This document shows, in pieces, positions 40,041 to 51,463 of a DNA stretch of 64,000 nt. Source of the stretch: Dendrolimus kikuchii (taxonomy: Eukaryota > Arthropoda > Insecta > Lepidoptera > Lasiocampidae); contig CM034392.1 of assembly GCA_019925095.2 (NCBI GenBank), positions 25,486,387 to 25,550,386 on the forward strand, in the 5' to 3' direction. Within the stretch, counting starts at the first letter, position 1. Each line of letters begins with the position of its first letter. The notes beneath the pieces were generated by a model. The model worked only from the letters and a program-made list of their open reading frames with translations, made no database searches and was not told the origin of the DNA. The translations under genes and the position numbers were made by a program.

Positions 40041-40763
40041 AAAAAAACTTCGTTTAAAAAAACCGAGTTCAAAAACTAAAAAACTAAAAAGTATAAAATA
40101 ACTTATTTCTAAAGCTATTATTATTAATATATATGATCTAAAACATCTTACAGTCGGTGCTTAGTAATTTTCAAAATATAGTATTTTTGTTTTACTTTGC
40201 ACCGAGTTCAAGATGTTTTAGATAATATATATTAATAATAATAGCTAAGTTATTTTATACTTTTTAGTTTTGTAGTTTTTGAAGTCGCTATTTTAAACGA
40301 AGTTTTTTTTTTATTTGTTACTTTTTAGTGTCTAGTTATGTATGGGTAGACCTACGAAAGGTGCCGCGCTCCTTAAAAAATATAGGTCCAAAGAAACTGG
40401 TACAAAAAAATGTTCGTAAAATGAAAACTACTAGGCCAAACTATGTTAAATTTTTAGGGGACCAAATGGCAATTATTCCGCATCAAACTAAACAAGAATC
40501 ACGTAAATCGGATCATAACTCTCATAGTAATCGGTTTACATATGGAACGGAATGGAAAATTGATCATAAAAAATGTTCATAAAATGAAAACTACTGGGCC
40601 AAACTATGTCAAATTTTTAGAGAGCCAAATGGAAGCTATTCCGCGTCGAACAAAAAAAGAATCACGTAAATCGGATCATAAATCTCGGAGTAGTCGGTGA
40701 ACATACATAAAAAAAAGATCCCGACGAATTGAGAACCTCCTCTTTTTTTTCAAGTCGGTTAAA
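40041..40763 (+). mobile_element. hairpin foldback element HP-C
   Basis: Here the left arm is longer, beginning AAAAAAACTTCGTTTAAAAA, the inverse of AAACGAAGTTTTTTT at 40295. Internal direct duplication as in HP-A and end TTCAAGTCGGTT. 84-codon frame at 40328-40582 with several substitutions. Confidence 0.8.
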
Positions 40764-40944
40764 AAGAGACGATGTAATTCTCTTGGTTTTGGCGCGGCCA
40801 TTTCGATGGCAGCGGGCAGCTTTGGACAAAAATAATATTAACTTTGTAACTTCAAAAGGGTTAAGTCAAAATTTGAGGCAAACTTTTCGAGAAAAATAAT
40901 TTGGCTATAGCGACTTTGGACTTAACACCGATTTCAGGTATATA

Positions 40945-41265
40945 ATAATATAATAATAATAATATCAGCCCATTAATGTCCCACTGCTGAGCTCGGGCCT
41001 CCCATTATAGGGGGAAGAGACAGTATACCCGCCACGCTTGTCCAAGGCGGCTTGGCAGGTTTGACACATCGGTTATCTCGATGTGCAGGTTGCATCACGA
41101 TGTTTTCCTTCACCGTTGTTAGCACGTGGTAATTGTAACAATATGCACAATAGATCAGAAAACTGACTAAGAGGTGCATGCGTTCCGCGGCCAGGATCGA
41201 ACCCGCGCCCTCTGAGTCTGGGACGCGTGCGCTAGCCATTACGCTACCACGACTTCAGGTATAGC
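40945..41265 (-). mobile_element. tRNA-derived SINE C, full length
   Basis: Minus strand: GTGGTAGCGTAATGGCTAGCG (A box), GCGGGTTCGATCCTGG (B box), a ~200 bp body with CACATCGAGATAACCGATG, and the conserved 3' end CAGTGGGACATTAATGGGCT followed by GATATTATTATTATTA. This matches the general plan of lepidopteran SINEs whose 3' end copies that of a LINE. Confidence 0.88.
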
Positions 41266-41530
41266 GACTAGTTTTTAATGAACCGTTTGCAACAAACGGC
41301 CTTACTTATAATAATCTCGTTAAGAAACGATTAGCCATCTCTTAAGTAAGAGAATCAGAATCAGATCCTAATCAATGAATATCTTTTTTTGCACTTACGA
41401 ACGTGTATTACCTGTTGTTTACCTAAGAGGAGCACAGATAAATGAAATTTGTATGGTTAACGTAGGTTGTACCCAAAATATTCGACTAAAGAGAAGTTTA
41501 TGTGTAAGATTTTCACATATCTATATATAC
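41266..41530. other. no recognised feature
   Basis: Contains GTAAGAGAATCAGAATCAG; nothing assignable. Confidence 0.35.
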
Positions 41531-41531
41531 A

Positions 41532-41733
41532 CCTTCCATGATCAAATTGATCGTGTACTAGCAGAAGGTGATGTCAGGAGCCTTAAGAACAGACGAGCTT
41601 GCATGACAAGAGTTATGAATGTCAAAGAGGCAAGTGAGGTGTGTAAGAATAAGCCTAAATGGCACTCTGTTGTTCGTGCCTACCCCGCAAGGGAACTGGC
41701 GTGAAGTTATGTATGTATGTATGTATGTATATA
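41532..41733 (+). pseudogene. RTE-T LINE copy g, tail interrupted by Helitron
   Basis: Plus copy 5'-truncated at CACCTTCCATGATC; ends GAAGTTATGTATGTATG. The TATG tail runs directly into the H3 Helitron at 41734. Confidence 0.88.
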
Positions 41734-42080
41734 TCTATATATTAATACGTGAAGCAAAATCACAGCAAAAACTTTGTACCCCTCTTTACGAAAATTGCTC
41801 GGACGGAGGACAAGGAGTGGTAGAATGCTAATATTCTTTAATTATGCATAAAAAATACATTAAATCAATAAAAAAAAACATTACACACACTACCATGTAT
41901 TTGACGCACACACACGCATATATACTCTTTTGTTTATTTTTCAAGTCAAATTAACAGTGTAACCTTGGCGAAATCTGTGATTATAGAAGTATAGTCTTTG
42001 ACAACAGAACCTTAATAATGTTCCAACTTATAATTTAAATTAATTATTATGGTCGAATTTCGACCACGGGCGACCACTAG
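41734..42080 (+). mobile_element. Helitron, group H3, 347 bp
   Basis: TCTATATATTAATACGTGAA to CGACCACTAG before T42081, with the GGTCGAATTTCGACC hairpin near the 3' end. Inserted after an A in the tail of RTE-T copy g. Confidence 0.85.
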
Positions 42081-42129
42081 TATTTATTAATTTGTATGCA
42101 TAGGTAATCTCTTCCAGATATTGCGATCT

Positions 42130-42598
42130 TGATCTATTTTCTTATTGACTGAAGCAGGCAAACAGGCAGACGGCTCACCTGATGGAAAGTGGTTACCGTC
42201 GCCTATGGACGTTTGCAACACTAGGGGTGTCGCCAACACATTACCGACCTGTAAGAAATTTATAACGCCCTTCTTAAAGAACACCGCGGCGGAAAGTTCC
42301 CTCCAGATCATTGTTGTACGCGGAATAACTGTTCTAAAGAACGGTTACGTAGTTGATCGTGGGAGGGAGCTCATGGAAATGGAGGTGAAAATCCCGTCGC
42401 TGGCGAGCGGTGCGGTTGTAAAAGTGAGGCGTTAGCATCAGATCAAACAGTTCCTCGGAACACTCCCCGTTATACAGGCAGTAAAATAGGCACAGGGACG
42501 CAAAGTATTTAAAGTCGGGCCGTTCGCGTTGTCGATGATCCCATACTTATAGATGGCCTAGACACGCTTGACCTTCTGAGAGAATTTACGTCTGTCTC
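42130..42598 (-). mobile_element. LINE 3' region related to the family A tail
   Basis: Top strand: GACTGAAGCAGGCAAACAGG, CACCTGATGGAAAGTGGTTA, CGCCTATGGACGTTTGCAAC, as in family A tails, but then a different body including CAGTTCCTCGGAACACTCCC and CGTTATACAGGCAGTAAAAT, which occurs in longer LINE 3' regions. The 96-codon plus frame is antisense. This may be a relative of the LINE that donated the family A tail. Confidence 0.5.
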
Positions 42599-42610
42599 CA
42601 TATGGAGACA

Positions 42611-42898
42611 TCCGTGCAGGAACGGAGAAAGAATACAATTTCCTGCGGCCCGGCGGCCTGTCGTAAGAGGCGACTAAACAACCCACAGCCAGGTGGTAGA
42701 GTATTTGCTCGACTGGATGGCGACCACCCCTGGTCTAGAGTATGCCGCCATAACAACCTTGTGTTGTGTTCTGGCATCAGTCTCCTTTAAGAGAGCAGCT
42801 AGCACCTTTGGTGTTGCAAATGTCCATAGGCGATGGTAACCGCTTTCCACCAAGTGGGCCGTCTGCCTGTCTGCTGAACTCCAGCAATAAAAAAAAAA
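42611..42898 (+). mobile_element. family A copy A16
   Basis: Plus copy with a ~20 bp deletion around GGCATCAGTCTCCTTTAAG and a second at GCAGCTAGCACC; poly-A intact. Confidence 0.9.
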
Positions 42899-42914
42899 TT
42901 TAAAAAAATGAGGA

Positions 42915-43580
42915 TATATAGATAGATAGATAACACTTTATTGTACACCATTACAGAAAAACTTACGAACTAGTATTAGTCTAGTTGGGTACAAAGGGCG
43001 GTCTTATCGCTAAAAAGCGGTCTCTTCCAGACAACCCGTGGCAAGAATATTCTGATTAGGAGTGGCGACGGTGGTATACATAATTATTGTACGATTACTT
43101 ACATTTTAATAATAAATATATAACTATGCTATATATACAAATATACACATAAGTTATATACATATACAAGATATGGTGATAATATGCAACTATTTGAACA
43201 TAATAAACATATAACTATATGCAATATAATATCTACTAATTATATAAAATTACATATCATTATATTGTAGATAGAATTTCCTGACTAAGTTCTTAAATGT
43301 TATTAGGGATTTTGCTAGTCTGACAGCAACAGGCAATGAATTCCAAAGTTGGACAGCCTTAACCGTGAAAGAATTATTGAAGAACGTTGTATTATGAATA
43401 GGAGTAATAAGTCTATGTTGACTGGAAGGGCGTAAATTGTGAGAGCAAGAAATAAATTCGAAGCGTTCTTTAAGGTACTGTGGAGTATTAGGGATGAATA
43501 AAATACTATAAAGCAATGAAAGAATGTGAGAACTATACGTACGAGTAAGAGGATACGTACTGTTATAGACAGTCTATGCA
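42915..43580 (-). pseudogene. CR1-like LINE: reverse transcriptase C-terminus and 3' UTR
   Basis: Minus frame 43516-43250 (88 codons) reads FEFISCSHNLRPSSQHRLIT, then VQLWNSLPVAVRLAKSLITF and NLVRKFYLQYNDM. The VxLWNSLPxxVR...SLxxFKxxL signature is the C-terminus of CR1/jockey-group polymerases. The 3' UTR with GGGCGGTCTTATCGCT and a (TCTA)n tail (42915-42930) completes it. 5' truncated but the remaining frame is intact, suggesting a relatively young copy. Confidence 0.85.
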
Positions 43581-43718
43581 CCCTATTCGGCCAATCTCAC
43601 ACCTATTCCATTTAATCATCTCATTCATATATTAGCTTCCCATTTGCCCATCCAATACACACCAGTCTTCATCCAGCCCTCAACCAAGACGGTCGCGTCT
43701 TAAATATAACAACTTACA

Positions 43719-43989
43719 CACATAACTTCACGCCAGTTCCCTTGCGGGGTAGGTACGAACAACAGAGTGCCATTTTGGCTTATTCTTACACACCTCACTT
43801 GCCTCTTTGACATTCATAATTCTTGTCATGCAAGCTCGTCTGTTCTTAAGGCTCCTGACATCGCCTTCTGCTAGTACACGATCAATTTGATCATGGAAGG
43901 TGTGTCGTGGCCTTCCACGACTTCTGCATCCATCCACTTTTGCATTGTATATCTGTTTAGTCATTCTTTCATCATGCATTCTTTCCACA
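43719..43989 (-). pseudogene. RTE-T LINE copy h
   Basis: Minus copy truncated at VERMHDE; the tail is reduced to CACACATA. Confidence 0.88.
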
Positions 43990-44310
43990 ACATATAACAA
44001 CTTGTTTTCAATTATCCTTTTTTAAAAAGGGGTTAACTCGGTTCCCCATAACAGTACGTACATACGTCTGGGATGTTTGCGGAGGCCCGGTTTTAAGGCG
44101 ATTAACCGTAAAAAATCCGCTTTGCTGATGCAACGCTTGCGCGGCAGCACCAACAGCCTTCTGAAGGCTATTGCGGTCAGATTTGACTGCCCCTTCCAAG
44201 AACATTGGATAGGGGTAGTCATTGGCTTAAAATAAGCGGCGCTTAAGTATTTTCTATCATCAAGTGGGCAGTCAATGTGTTTGCTGTACATCAGCTATAG
44301 AAAAGAATGA
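43990..44310 (+). mobile_element. probable LINE 3' end, family A/RTE tail type
   Basis: GCAACGCTTGCGCGGCAGCACC, then TATCATCAAGTGGGCAGTCAA and TGTACATCAGCTATAGAAAAG match the plus-orientation tail shared by the RTE LINE and family A, in diverged form. Confidence 0.45.
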
Positions 44311-44775
44311 AAAGTACTATTATTACATTAATATAGCTGTTCGTTAATGGCGTTATTTTTAATGCCATAAATAAGATGCATTTGGCCATAGTCAATAACC
44401 ATAACATTATCGAAGATAAAGCCCGAGCATAACAATATGAAAATATTTCACCATTATTTCATCCAAAATCCTCGCATCCACTGACACGACAGCGTCGTTC
44501 TCGCTTAGCACGTCTCAATGGGTACACGTCATAACAGAATCTAATTCTCTATGACACCATTAATATTCATATAACAAACTCAATAATTCAAGAGATAGGT
44601 GAAGTTTCCAGAATGTTTTGGATAATTTGCCTAGGATTTGATTTGAAATTAATTAATTCTACAGTTAGTTTAAGAGATGCTGAAGATCGACCTTCACCCA
44701 TCTGCTAACCAGATGAGACATATTTTTTAATCAAATTATATTGATGACACTTAAAGAGGAGAACCAATTGTTCGG
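44311..44775. other. no recognised feature
   Basis: AT-rich; nothing recognised. Confidence 0.35.
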
Positions 44776-44940
44776 AGGTTCTTAGAAAAATCTTGGCCCA
44801 ACAATATGAGGACATGACAGCTGGAGAAGACCGAGCCCAATTGGGCAGATAAAATCTCGCCGTCTCCGCTGGCTCGGTCATGTAGAATGGATGGAGGAGG
44901 ATCGGGGAGTGAAGAAAGCATACTTGGGGACACCAGTTGA
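44776..44940 (+). pseudogene. fourth RTE-type LINE fragment
   Basis: Plus strand reads RRLRWLGHVEWMEEDRGVKK, the C-terminal LRWxGHVxRM motif in a sequence distinct from RTE-T. About 165 bp recognisable. Confidence 0.65.
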
Positions 44941-45452
44941 TAAGATATGAATGGCTACTTAGCCGGAGCAAACCCTGTTTCTCTATTAGACCTGATGCCG
45001 CCTCGCAAATCCTAGTGAACCAAGCAGAAAAAAATGAACGCTTACCGTCACTGGAACTGTGTAAGGAATTATGCAGGATTTCGGCCGGATGCGCGCGTCC
45101 TGGTTTTACACAAACACTACACTAGACGTTCGAGACACAGTTGGCACTTTAGGGAGCGGTTATAGGGCTCAATGCAGTAGTTTTCCGACGATTTTGACTA
45201 TTTATCGGCGAGCGTGGTGTCGCGACGATATTTAGGCAGCCATTAGAAGATTCGGCTCGGCCAATGAAATGCATGTGTGTGCGTAGCGCCCTCTGGTGGT
45301 CCCGGCCAAAGTAAGGTGGAAGAGGAAATGTTACCGGGGAAGCGATGCTTTCCGGGAATGTGACGGGATGTCGTAACACCAGTCGATGGCGAGCGGTTGG
45401 TCGTCAAAGTCAAAGTCAAATGCTAAGTTATGTTAAGTCTCAAGTTACGTTT
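44941..45452. other. no recognised feature
   Basis: GC-moderate sequence including GCGCCCTCTGGTGG near 45286 and a short (AAAGTC)3 at 45402-45419. No match in the window. Confidence 0.35.
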
Positions 45453-45455
45453 TTA

Positions 45456-45766
45456 TCCGTGCAAGAACGGATAAAGAATACAATTTCCTGCGGCCGGGCG
45501 GCCTGTCGTAAGAGGCGTCAAAACAACCCACAGCCAGGTGCTAGGGCATTTTCCCGTTTGTATGGCTACCACCCCTGGTCTAAAGTATGTCGCCATAACA
45601 ACCTTGAGTTGTGTTCCGGCATTAGTGACCAGGTTCCAGTCTCCCTTAAGAGAGCAGCAGCGCATTTGTAGCACAGTTGGTGTTGCAAATGTTCATAGGC
45701 GATGGTAATCGCTTTCCGTCAAGTGGGCCGTCTGCCTGTCTGCTGAACTCCTGCAATTAAAAAAAA
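45456..45766 (+). mobile_element. family A copy A17
   Basis: Full-length plus copy, head ATCCGTGCAAGAACGG, tail CTCCTGCAATTAAAAAAAA. Confidence 0.9.
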
Positions 45767-45962
45767 GTTACATGTTTCGCCTTGACAGGCATAGAAATTT
45801 TTTGTAGTTTTGGTTACAAGCCTTTTGTTGTCTTTATGACTACATATAGATTTATGATTATATTATTCTGATTCTAATGCTCTTAGTATAGCAATATTAA
45901 ATATACAATTATGTCTCTTTAAGTTAATATATTATTTATAAAACAATTAAATTAAGAAAACA

Positions 45963-46212
45963 AACAGATATACAATGCAAAAGTGGATGGATGCAAAAGT
46001 CGTGGAAGGCCACGACACACCTTCCATGATCAAATTGATCGTGTACTAGCAGAAGGTGATGTCAGGAGCCTTAAGAACAGACGAGCTTGCATGACAAGAG
46101 TTATGAATGTCAAAGAGGCAAGTGAGGTGTGTAAGAATAAGCCTAAATGGCACTCTGTTATTCGTGCCTACCCCGCAAGGGAACTGGCGTGAAGTTATGT
46201 ATGTATGTATGT
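45963..46212 (+). pseudogene. RTE-T LINE copy i
   Basis: Plus copy of 69 open codons from KVDGCKSRGRP to RAYPARELA with TATG tail. A GTTAAATTAAGAAAA follows; AAATTAAGAAAA also precedes at 45950-45961, so the target duplication is likely AAATTAAGAAAA (12 bp). Confidence 0.9.
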
Positions 46213-46344
46213 TAAATTAAGAAAATGTCATTAACAATTTTATATATTACGTTCTTATTGCTCGTCTGTTTAAAATAAAAATATTCATCAATGGTATAAA
46301 ATATCATGCGTATCATGCGTCGAAGCTGACCTGATCGCATTACA

Positions 46345-46425
46345 AGCCCACAACTGACAAGACTGAGCAGCATAGAGGAAAGTGGCGTGCCCTCGTTTCG
46401 GAGGCCAAAGCTTACTTTGGGTCGC
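46345..46425 (+). pseudogene. RTE-type LINE fragment
   Basis: Plus strand encodes KWRALVSEAKAYFGS, matching the DRxxWRxLVxEAKxHxG end of BovB-like RTE proteins. Confidence 0.5.
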
Positions 46426-46531
46426 TGAGCGAACGGAGTTGGTTATTTTATATAAAGGAGGAACAAGTCAAGAAATGTGACAAGTTTCAAATTGGTACTT
46501 AGATTCTAAGTTAGGTATAAAATTGAAATAA

Positions 46532-47156
46532 TAAATTAGAGAGTAGAGTGAATTTGGGGAATAGTGTGAATGGAACGTTAGGTAAACTTCTAGGCGCTAA
46601 GAACCTCAGCCAGAAGGCCCAGCTCGCCATACACAACGCGGTGCTGGTGCCTACGCTCACGTATGGATGCGAGAGTTGGGTATGGAAGAGAGAGCATGAA
46701 AGTAGAGTAAACGCGGTCGAGATGCGAGCACTGCGCAAAATCTGCGGAGTGACGCTCGCGGACCGCGTTCGTAATACCGAAGTAAGAAAGAGAGTTGGTC
46801 TGAAAGAGAGTGTCGGGGTGAAGGTAAGGAAAGGAATGCTCCGGTGGTTCGGGCATGTGGAAAGAATGCATGATGAAAGAATGACTAAACAGATATACAA
46901 TGCAAAAGTAGATGGATGCAGAAGTCGTGGAAGGCCACGACACACCTTCCATGATCAAATTGATCGTGTACTAGCAGAAGGTTATGTCAGGAGCCTTAAG
47001 AACAGACGAGCTTGCATGAGAAGAATTATGAATGTCAAAGAGGCAAGTGAGGTGTGTAAGAATAAGCCTAAATGGCACTCTGTTGTTCGTGCCTACCCCG
47101 CAAGGGAACTGGCGTGAAGTTATGTATGTATGTATGTATGTATGTATGTAGTAAAT
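46532..47156 (+). pseudogene. RTE-T LINE copy j, longest copy
   Basis: 189 open codons (46548-47117): [90 protein letters not shown], then RAYPARELA and stop. This is the region after the reverse transcriptase catalytic motifs in RTE-clade ORF2; the YADD box and the endonuclease are absent by 5' truncation. Stop is followed by AGTT and a (ATGT)n tail of about 30 bp. AATTGAAATAA at 46521-46531 and 47157-47167 is the likely target duplication. Confidence 0.92.
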
Positions 47157-47189
47157 AATTGAAATAAGCTAACTTCCTCAAAAATGTAA

Positions 47190-47325
47190 TAAATGTAATT
47201 TTGTATGGTGGTAGCTTATATCCCTGATCAACATATACGATATTTTTGATCCCGAAAAATTAAAGAGTTCCCGTGGGATAGTTCAAAAACCGCACTACGC
47301 GGACGAAGTCGCGGGCATCAGCTAG
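47190..47325 (+). mobile_element. Helitron 3' fragment (ATATCCCTGATCAAC group)
   Basis: Matches the 16088-16670 Helitron and ends GCGGGCATCAGCTAG before T47326. Confidence 0.75.
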
Positions 47326-47501
47326 TATTTTATAAATTAAATACACATACTTAAATCACTTTATAAATTTTACTTTACAATATTGCAATCGTGCATTTTT
47401 GTAATTGTATATTTGGTAAGTAAGCAATAAAGTTATCTATTACTACTATTATGTTATCTATGCTATACTAGACAACAAGACTATGACGAGACTATGTTCT
47501 T

Positions 47502-47620
47502 TGACAAGAGTTATGAATGTCAAAGAAGCAAGTGAGGTGTGTAAGAATGGGCCTAAATGGCGCTCTGTTGTTCGTGTCTACCCCGCAGGGGAACTGGCGT
47601 GAAGCGATGTATGTATGTAT
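47502..47620 (+). pseudogene. RTE-T LINE copy k, short
   Basis: Last ~38 codons, TRVMNVKEASEVCKNGPKW on, with a TATG tail. Confidence 0.85.
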
Positions 47621-47648
47621 TCTATTCTAAATTAAGTATTTTTTATGT

Positions 47649-48058
47649 TCTATGTCTATATATATAGAAATCGATTGTTGTTCGTTAGGCTCGCTAAAAA
47701 TCGAGAACGGCTGAACTGATTTGGCTAATTTTGATCTTGAATTATTTGTGGAAGGCCAGGAAAGGTTGACAAGATGAGTAATTATGAAAAAATGCTTGGA
47801 ATATAGTAAAAACAACGATTTCGCTTTTCCTTAGAAACTATTCCTATCTGTCAGACATTTGATGTTCGTCCCGTCGTTTAGAAATCAATTAAATTTAAAA
47901 GTCGTTCAGAAATCAAATTTGGTTTTGAATGTCAAACGTTTGATGTTAGTTCCGTTTAAGTTCTGACTACATTTTTTACGAAGTTGAAACATTCTGCAAT
48001 TATCATTCAGCCTTATTTATTGATTCTGAGGCGGTACGAAGCTTGCCAGGTCAGCTAG
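47649..48058 (+). mobile_element. Helitron, group H4, about 410 bp
   Basis: Starts near TCTATATATATAGAAATCG and ends CTTGCCAGGTCAGCTAG before T48059. Contains TGTGGAAGGCCAGGAAAGG and CATTTGATGTTCGTCCCGTC, shared with 50638-51055. The 5' base context (G instead of A) is not ideal. Confidence 0.7.
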
Positions 48059-48200
48059 TAATAGATATATGAGGATGATAGCTAGGGGTTAAAACTTTTA
48101 ACCCTTTTTAACGAGCCTACAAATATTGTATAACTATTACTCGTATAAATGCCGGGGAGGTTATAGCTAGAATTAATTTTCAGATCATCTAAATAAAAGC

Positions 48201-48514
48201 TTTTTTTTATTTTTATTGCATGAGTTCAGCAGACAGGCAGGCGGCCCACCTAATGGTAAGTGGTTACCGTCGACTACGGGCATTTGCAACACCAAAGGCG
48301 TTACAAACGCGCTGCTGCTCTCTTGAGGGAGTCTGGCACTTGACCACCAATGCCGGAACACCACTCAAAGTTGTTATGGCAGCATACCCTAGACCAGGGG
48401 TGGTAGCCATCCAAACGGGCAGATACCCTACCACCTGGCTGTGGGTTGTTTTGTTGCCTCTTTCGTCGGGCCGCCAGGCCGCAGGAAATTGTATTCTTTC
48501 TCCGTTCCTGCACG
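48201..48514 (-). mobile_element. family A copy A18, diverged
   Basis: Full-length minus copy but the most diverged (GGCGGCCCACCTAATGGTAAG, CGTCGACTACGGGC, CTTTCGTCGGGCC), an older subfamily member. Confidence 0.85.
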
Positions 48515-49576
48515 AAACAAAATGTACTAAAAATGTATTATTTTGAAAAAAATCTCATATTTTATCACAACGAGAAAACCTCAGTTGGGACCACAATCCA
48601 AATCACCAAAGTTTAATATATTAAATAAAGTTACACACCGAGTTTATGTACAGTATCGTCAGTATCGTTTATCACAATGTCCAATCGTAATACAAAACAT
48701 TAACACCCTACATTATCAACAAATCTCCAACAAGCTCAATATAACCCTTCAATGCAAAAACCGGTCACAAATCAAACCTCAAACAGATACGAGGCACAGT
48801 TTACTACATGGTACGTACATTCATTCCACCTGGCCGCACGCTCCCATAAACAGTGAACAAGAAAAGCAAAATGTATGTGCCGTATCGGCGCTGGGTAAAG
48901 CCCCGAACAAATCTGGCCAGTGGATAGCCGGCCTGATCGACAAATCCGGCAGATTACGCGCTGATACAGGGGCATGTTTATGAGACAGCGCCGGACTCTG
49001 CCGGACCGCATCGGCGAGTGTAGGGTTAACACGACACGAGCCTATCTATCTCTTTACGATTTGTATGATAAGCGATAAATAAATTACAAATTCTTAGATA
49101 ACCTGGTTCTTTAAGCACCTAACTTAAAGAACTTGGTCATTTTTACTCTCCAGTACTCCTTGCAAAAACTGGAATTCGTGACCATTCTATTCAATATGTG
49201 AATGTGGCTTAGAAGAGGGAACGTCTTATTACATCCTTTTTAATGTCCTAGAATCCTTCGTCCTTTCATCCTTAAGTTAGCCTAATATGTTTTGTGTGGC
49301 CCACGGCCTTTCAGAAAAAACTGGAAAGTTAACGACCAAAAATGACCACTGTGATATTGACAAAATCAGTGCTGAAAGCGTTGGAGTCATAATCCCAAAA
49401 AAGAAAAAGAATTTGAGTCTCAAATGGCGCTGATTACCAGTATTCCAACGCTTCTTTACTGGCGTAAACGAGATGCCTACAATGCTCCCTAACTCCGAAG
49501 TCCTATGCAATTATCTGTACTTGCCTCCGAGAATCATTTCCAAGTCCTTCTTTTCTTTGTTGTTCTTCTTCTATTG
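48515..49576. other. about 1 kb, unassigned
   Basis: Contains a 146-codon plus frame (48543-48983) with polar composition (SKPKFNILNKVTHRVYVQYR; SALGKAPNKSGQWIAGLIDK). No recognisable domain or repeat match, and the start lies next to the head of A18. Whether it is a gene or chance is open. The rest (49030-49576) shows nothing. Confidence 0.3.
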
Positions 49577-50172
49577 CTGGATACAACAGACAGGCTAACG
49601 GCGCACCTCATAAACCATGGTTATGGTTACCTATTGACATTTTTTTCTTCAGCCAGTCCCTGTCGATTGCTTGACGTAGGCCTCCCTAAGTATGCGCCAA
49701 ATATCCCGGTCTCCCGTCTTCCTCATCCAAAAGCTATTCGGATCGAAAGATCGAGAAGCTGCCTTCCGAGACACGTGATGTACTGGAAGCTCTATCCACA
49801 ACTTTGATTGGATACTTTTACATTTGCAACACCAGTAATGCTAACGTAATGATGATGTCGGCAGACAACTTAAGGACAAATTCCAGACCAGGGATAGTAG
49901 CTATCAAGACGGGCAAATGCCCTAAATACTGGTCCCAGGCGGACAAACAGCGCTGGTCTTAGCGGTTAGCATTACGCTGAGTCTGGGTCCAATTTTAGGA
50001 CTTATATTGATGCATTAATTTTATTTTTCTCAGTATTGTTAAAGTGTTTATTTGTCCTCAATAAAACAATTCTTTCTTTCTTTCTACCGTCTGGCTGTGG
50101 TTTGCATTGTCGATTCTTACGACAGTCCGCCCGCCGAAGAAATTAGTATGGTTTCTCCGTTACTGCACGGAG
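49577..50172 (-). mobile_element. old family A copy, broken by other sequence
   Basis: Tail part ACAACAGACAGGCTAACGG (49582), middle ATTCCAGACCAGGGATAGTAGC (49880) and head CGACAGTCCGCCCGCCGAAG...ACTGCACGGAG (50118-50171) are in order but separated by ~150 bp insertions, one of which holds an RTE-like CCAGTCCCTGTCGATTGCTTG and one a short LINE tail with (TTTC)n at 50073. Confidence 0.6.
49738..49826 (+). repeat. direct repeat, copy 1 of 2 (~88 bp)
   Basis: ATCGAAAGATCGAGAAGCTG...GACACGTGATGTACTGGA...TTGATTGGATACTTTTACA recurs at 50323-50403 with few changes. Confidence 0.8.
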
Positions 50173-50322
50173 ATATTAAACAAAGACAATAATCGATTGA
50201 ACAGACATCCCTAAAGCCGATAGCATAGAGATACAGCCAAGGTGGTCCGAATAATATTTCGGATCACAGAACGAGTCCAAGTTTTAATAGTGTGCCCGCA
50301 TCTTTATGTTATTGTCCCTCGA

Positions 50323-50403
50323 ATCGAAAGATCGAGAAGCTGTCCTCCGAGACACGTGATGTACTGGAGACCCTATCCCCAACTTTGATTGGATACTTTT
50401 ACA
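50323..50403 (+). repeat. direct repeat, copy 2 of 2
   Basis: Second copy of the 49738-49826 segment, again starting after TC(G)AATCG. Confidence 0.8.
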
Positions 50404-50464
50404 ATATAAGGATATGGATGACGATGTATTCAAATATTCACATGTCGCTGTATATTGGGCTCTT

Positions 50465-50500
50465 TAACCGACTTCAAAAAAGGAGAAATTTCTAAATTTG
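50465..50500 (+). mobile_element. HP-family terminal scrap
   Basis: TTTAACCGACTTCAAAAAAGG, the end motif of the HP elements. Confidence 0.5.
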
Positions 50501-50637
50501 CGGTGTAATTATTTTTTAAATATAACTTCTTTCTTTATCAACCCATTTTAAAAATTATTTTTGCGTTAATTTGACAATAGTCCCATATAAATGTTATTAA
50601 CATTGGCTGACGGCGATTTGGGACTCTTATATTATTA

Positions 50638-51055
50638 TCTATATGTATAAAAATCAATACCTGTTCATTAGTCTAGCTACAACTCGTGAACGGATGGACT
50701 GGCTAATTTTGGTTTTGAATTATTTGTGGAAGTCCAGGGAAGGTTTAGAAGGTGAGTAAATAAGAAAAAAATGCTTGGAATCTAGTAAAAACAACAATTT
50801 CGCTTTCCCTTAGAAACTATTCCTACCTGTCAAACATTTGATATTCGCCCCGTCGTTTAGAAATCAATTAAATTTAAAAGTCGTTCAGAAATCAAATTAA
50901 ATTTAAAAGTGATATTTCTTTTCCATTTCTTTGGTTTTGAATGTCAAACGTTTAATGTTAGTTCCGGTTAAGTTTTGACCATATTTTTACTAAAGTTGAA
51001 ACATTCTGCAATTAACATTCAGCTTTTTTATTTATTTATTTTGAGAAAGAGTCGA
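50638..51055 (+). mobile_element. Helitron, group H4, 3' truncated
   Basis: Starts TCTATATGTATAAAAATC after A50637; parallels 47649-48058 with an extra ~40 bp duplication of AGAAATCAATTAAATTTAAA; the CTAG end is lost. Confidence 0.7.
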
Positions 51056-51463
51056 AAATTAAACTTAGAGAATTGACAGAAATTACTTACTTAACTTTTT
51101 GAAATTACTTGATTATTAATGACATAAATTAAATACACTAAAATAATAGGTGCATCAGAGAAACTACTTCCGATAACATATAAAAACCACTGGCATATTT
51201 AGTGGGCAACTTTAAACAGAAGCCCAAAATTTAATTCCGAGCCGGACCTCATTATATTATGATAGGCGAGCAACAAAAGGCCATAATTATTTAGTGCGGT
51301 ACAACCGTGTCATTTAATTAAATAACAATACAGAGTGTACACTTCTTACACAAAGAAATCTTTTGTCTCCTATTATACCTACACCTTGCCTATAATTTAA
51401 TTTTATAATGTTGTTTTTCATTTACCTTCTCTCAATGACTTGGGGTCGAAATTGATCTTTTAC
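51056..51463. other. no recognised feature
   Basis: AT-rich; nothing recognised. Confidence 0.4.

Noticed and set aside
40945..41265. tRNA gene at the SINE C head
   Set aside because: The tRNA-like part is fused to a SINE body and tail, and a 3' acceptor arm is not preserved.
46548..47117. 189-codon RTE-T frame as a functional protein
   Set aside because: It lacks the endonuclease and the reverse transcriptase catalytic core because the copy is 5' truncated. It is a fragment, although its frame is intact.
48543..48983. 146-codon plus frame as a host gene
   Set aside because: No domain, no recognisable homology from sequence alone, and a start next to a retroposon head. Kept only as unassigned sequence.
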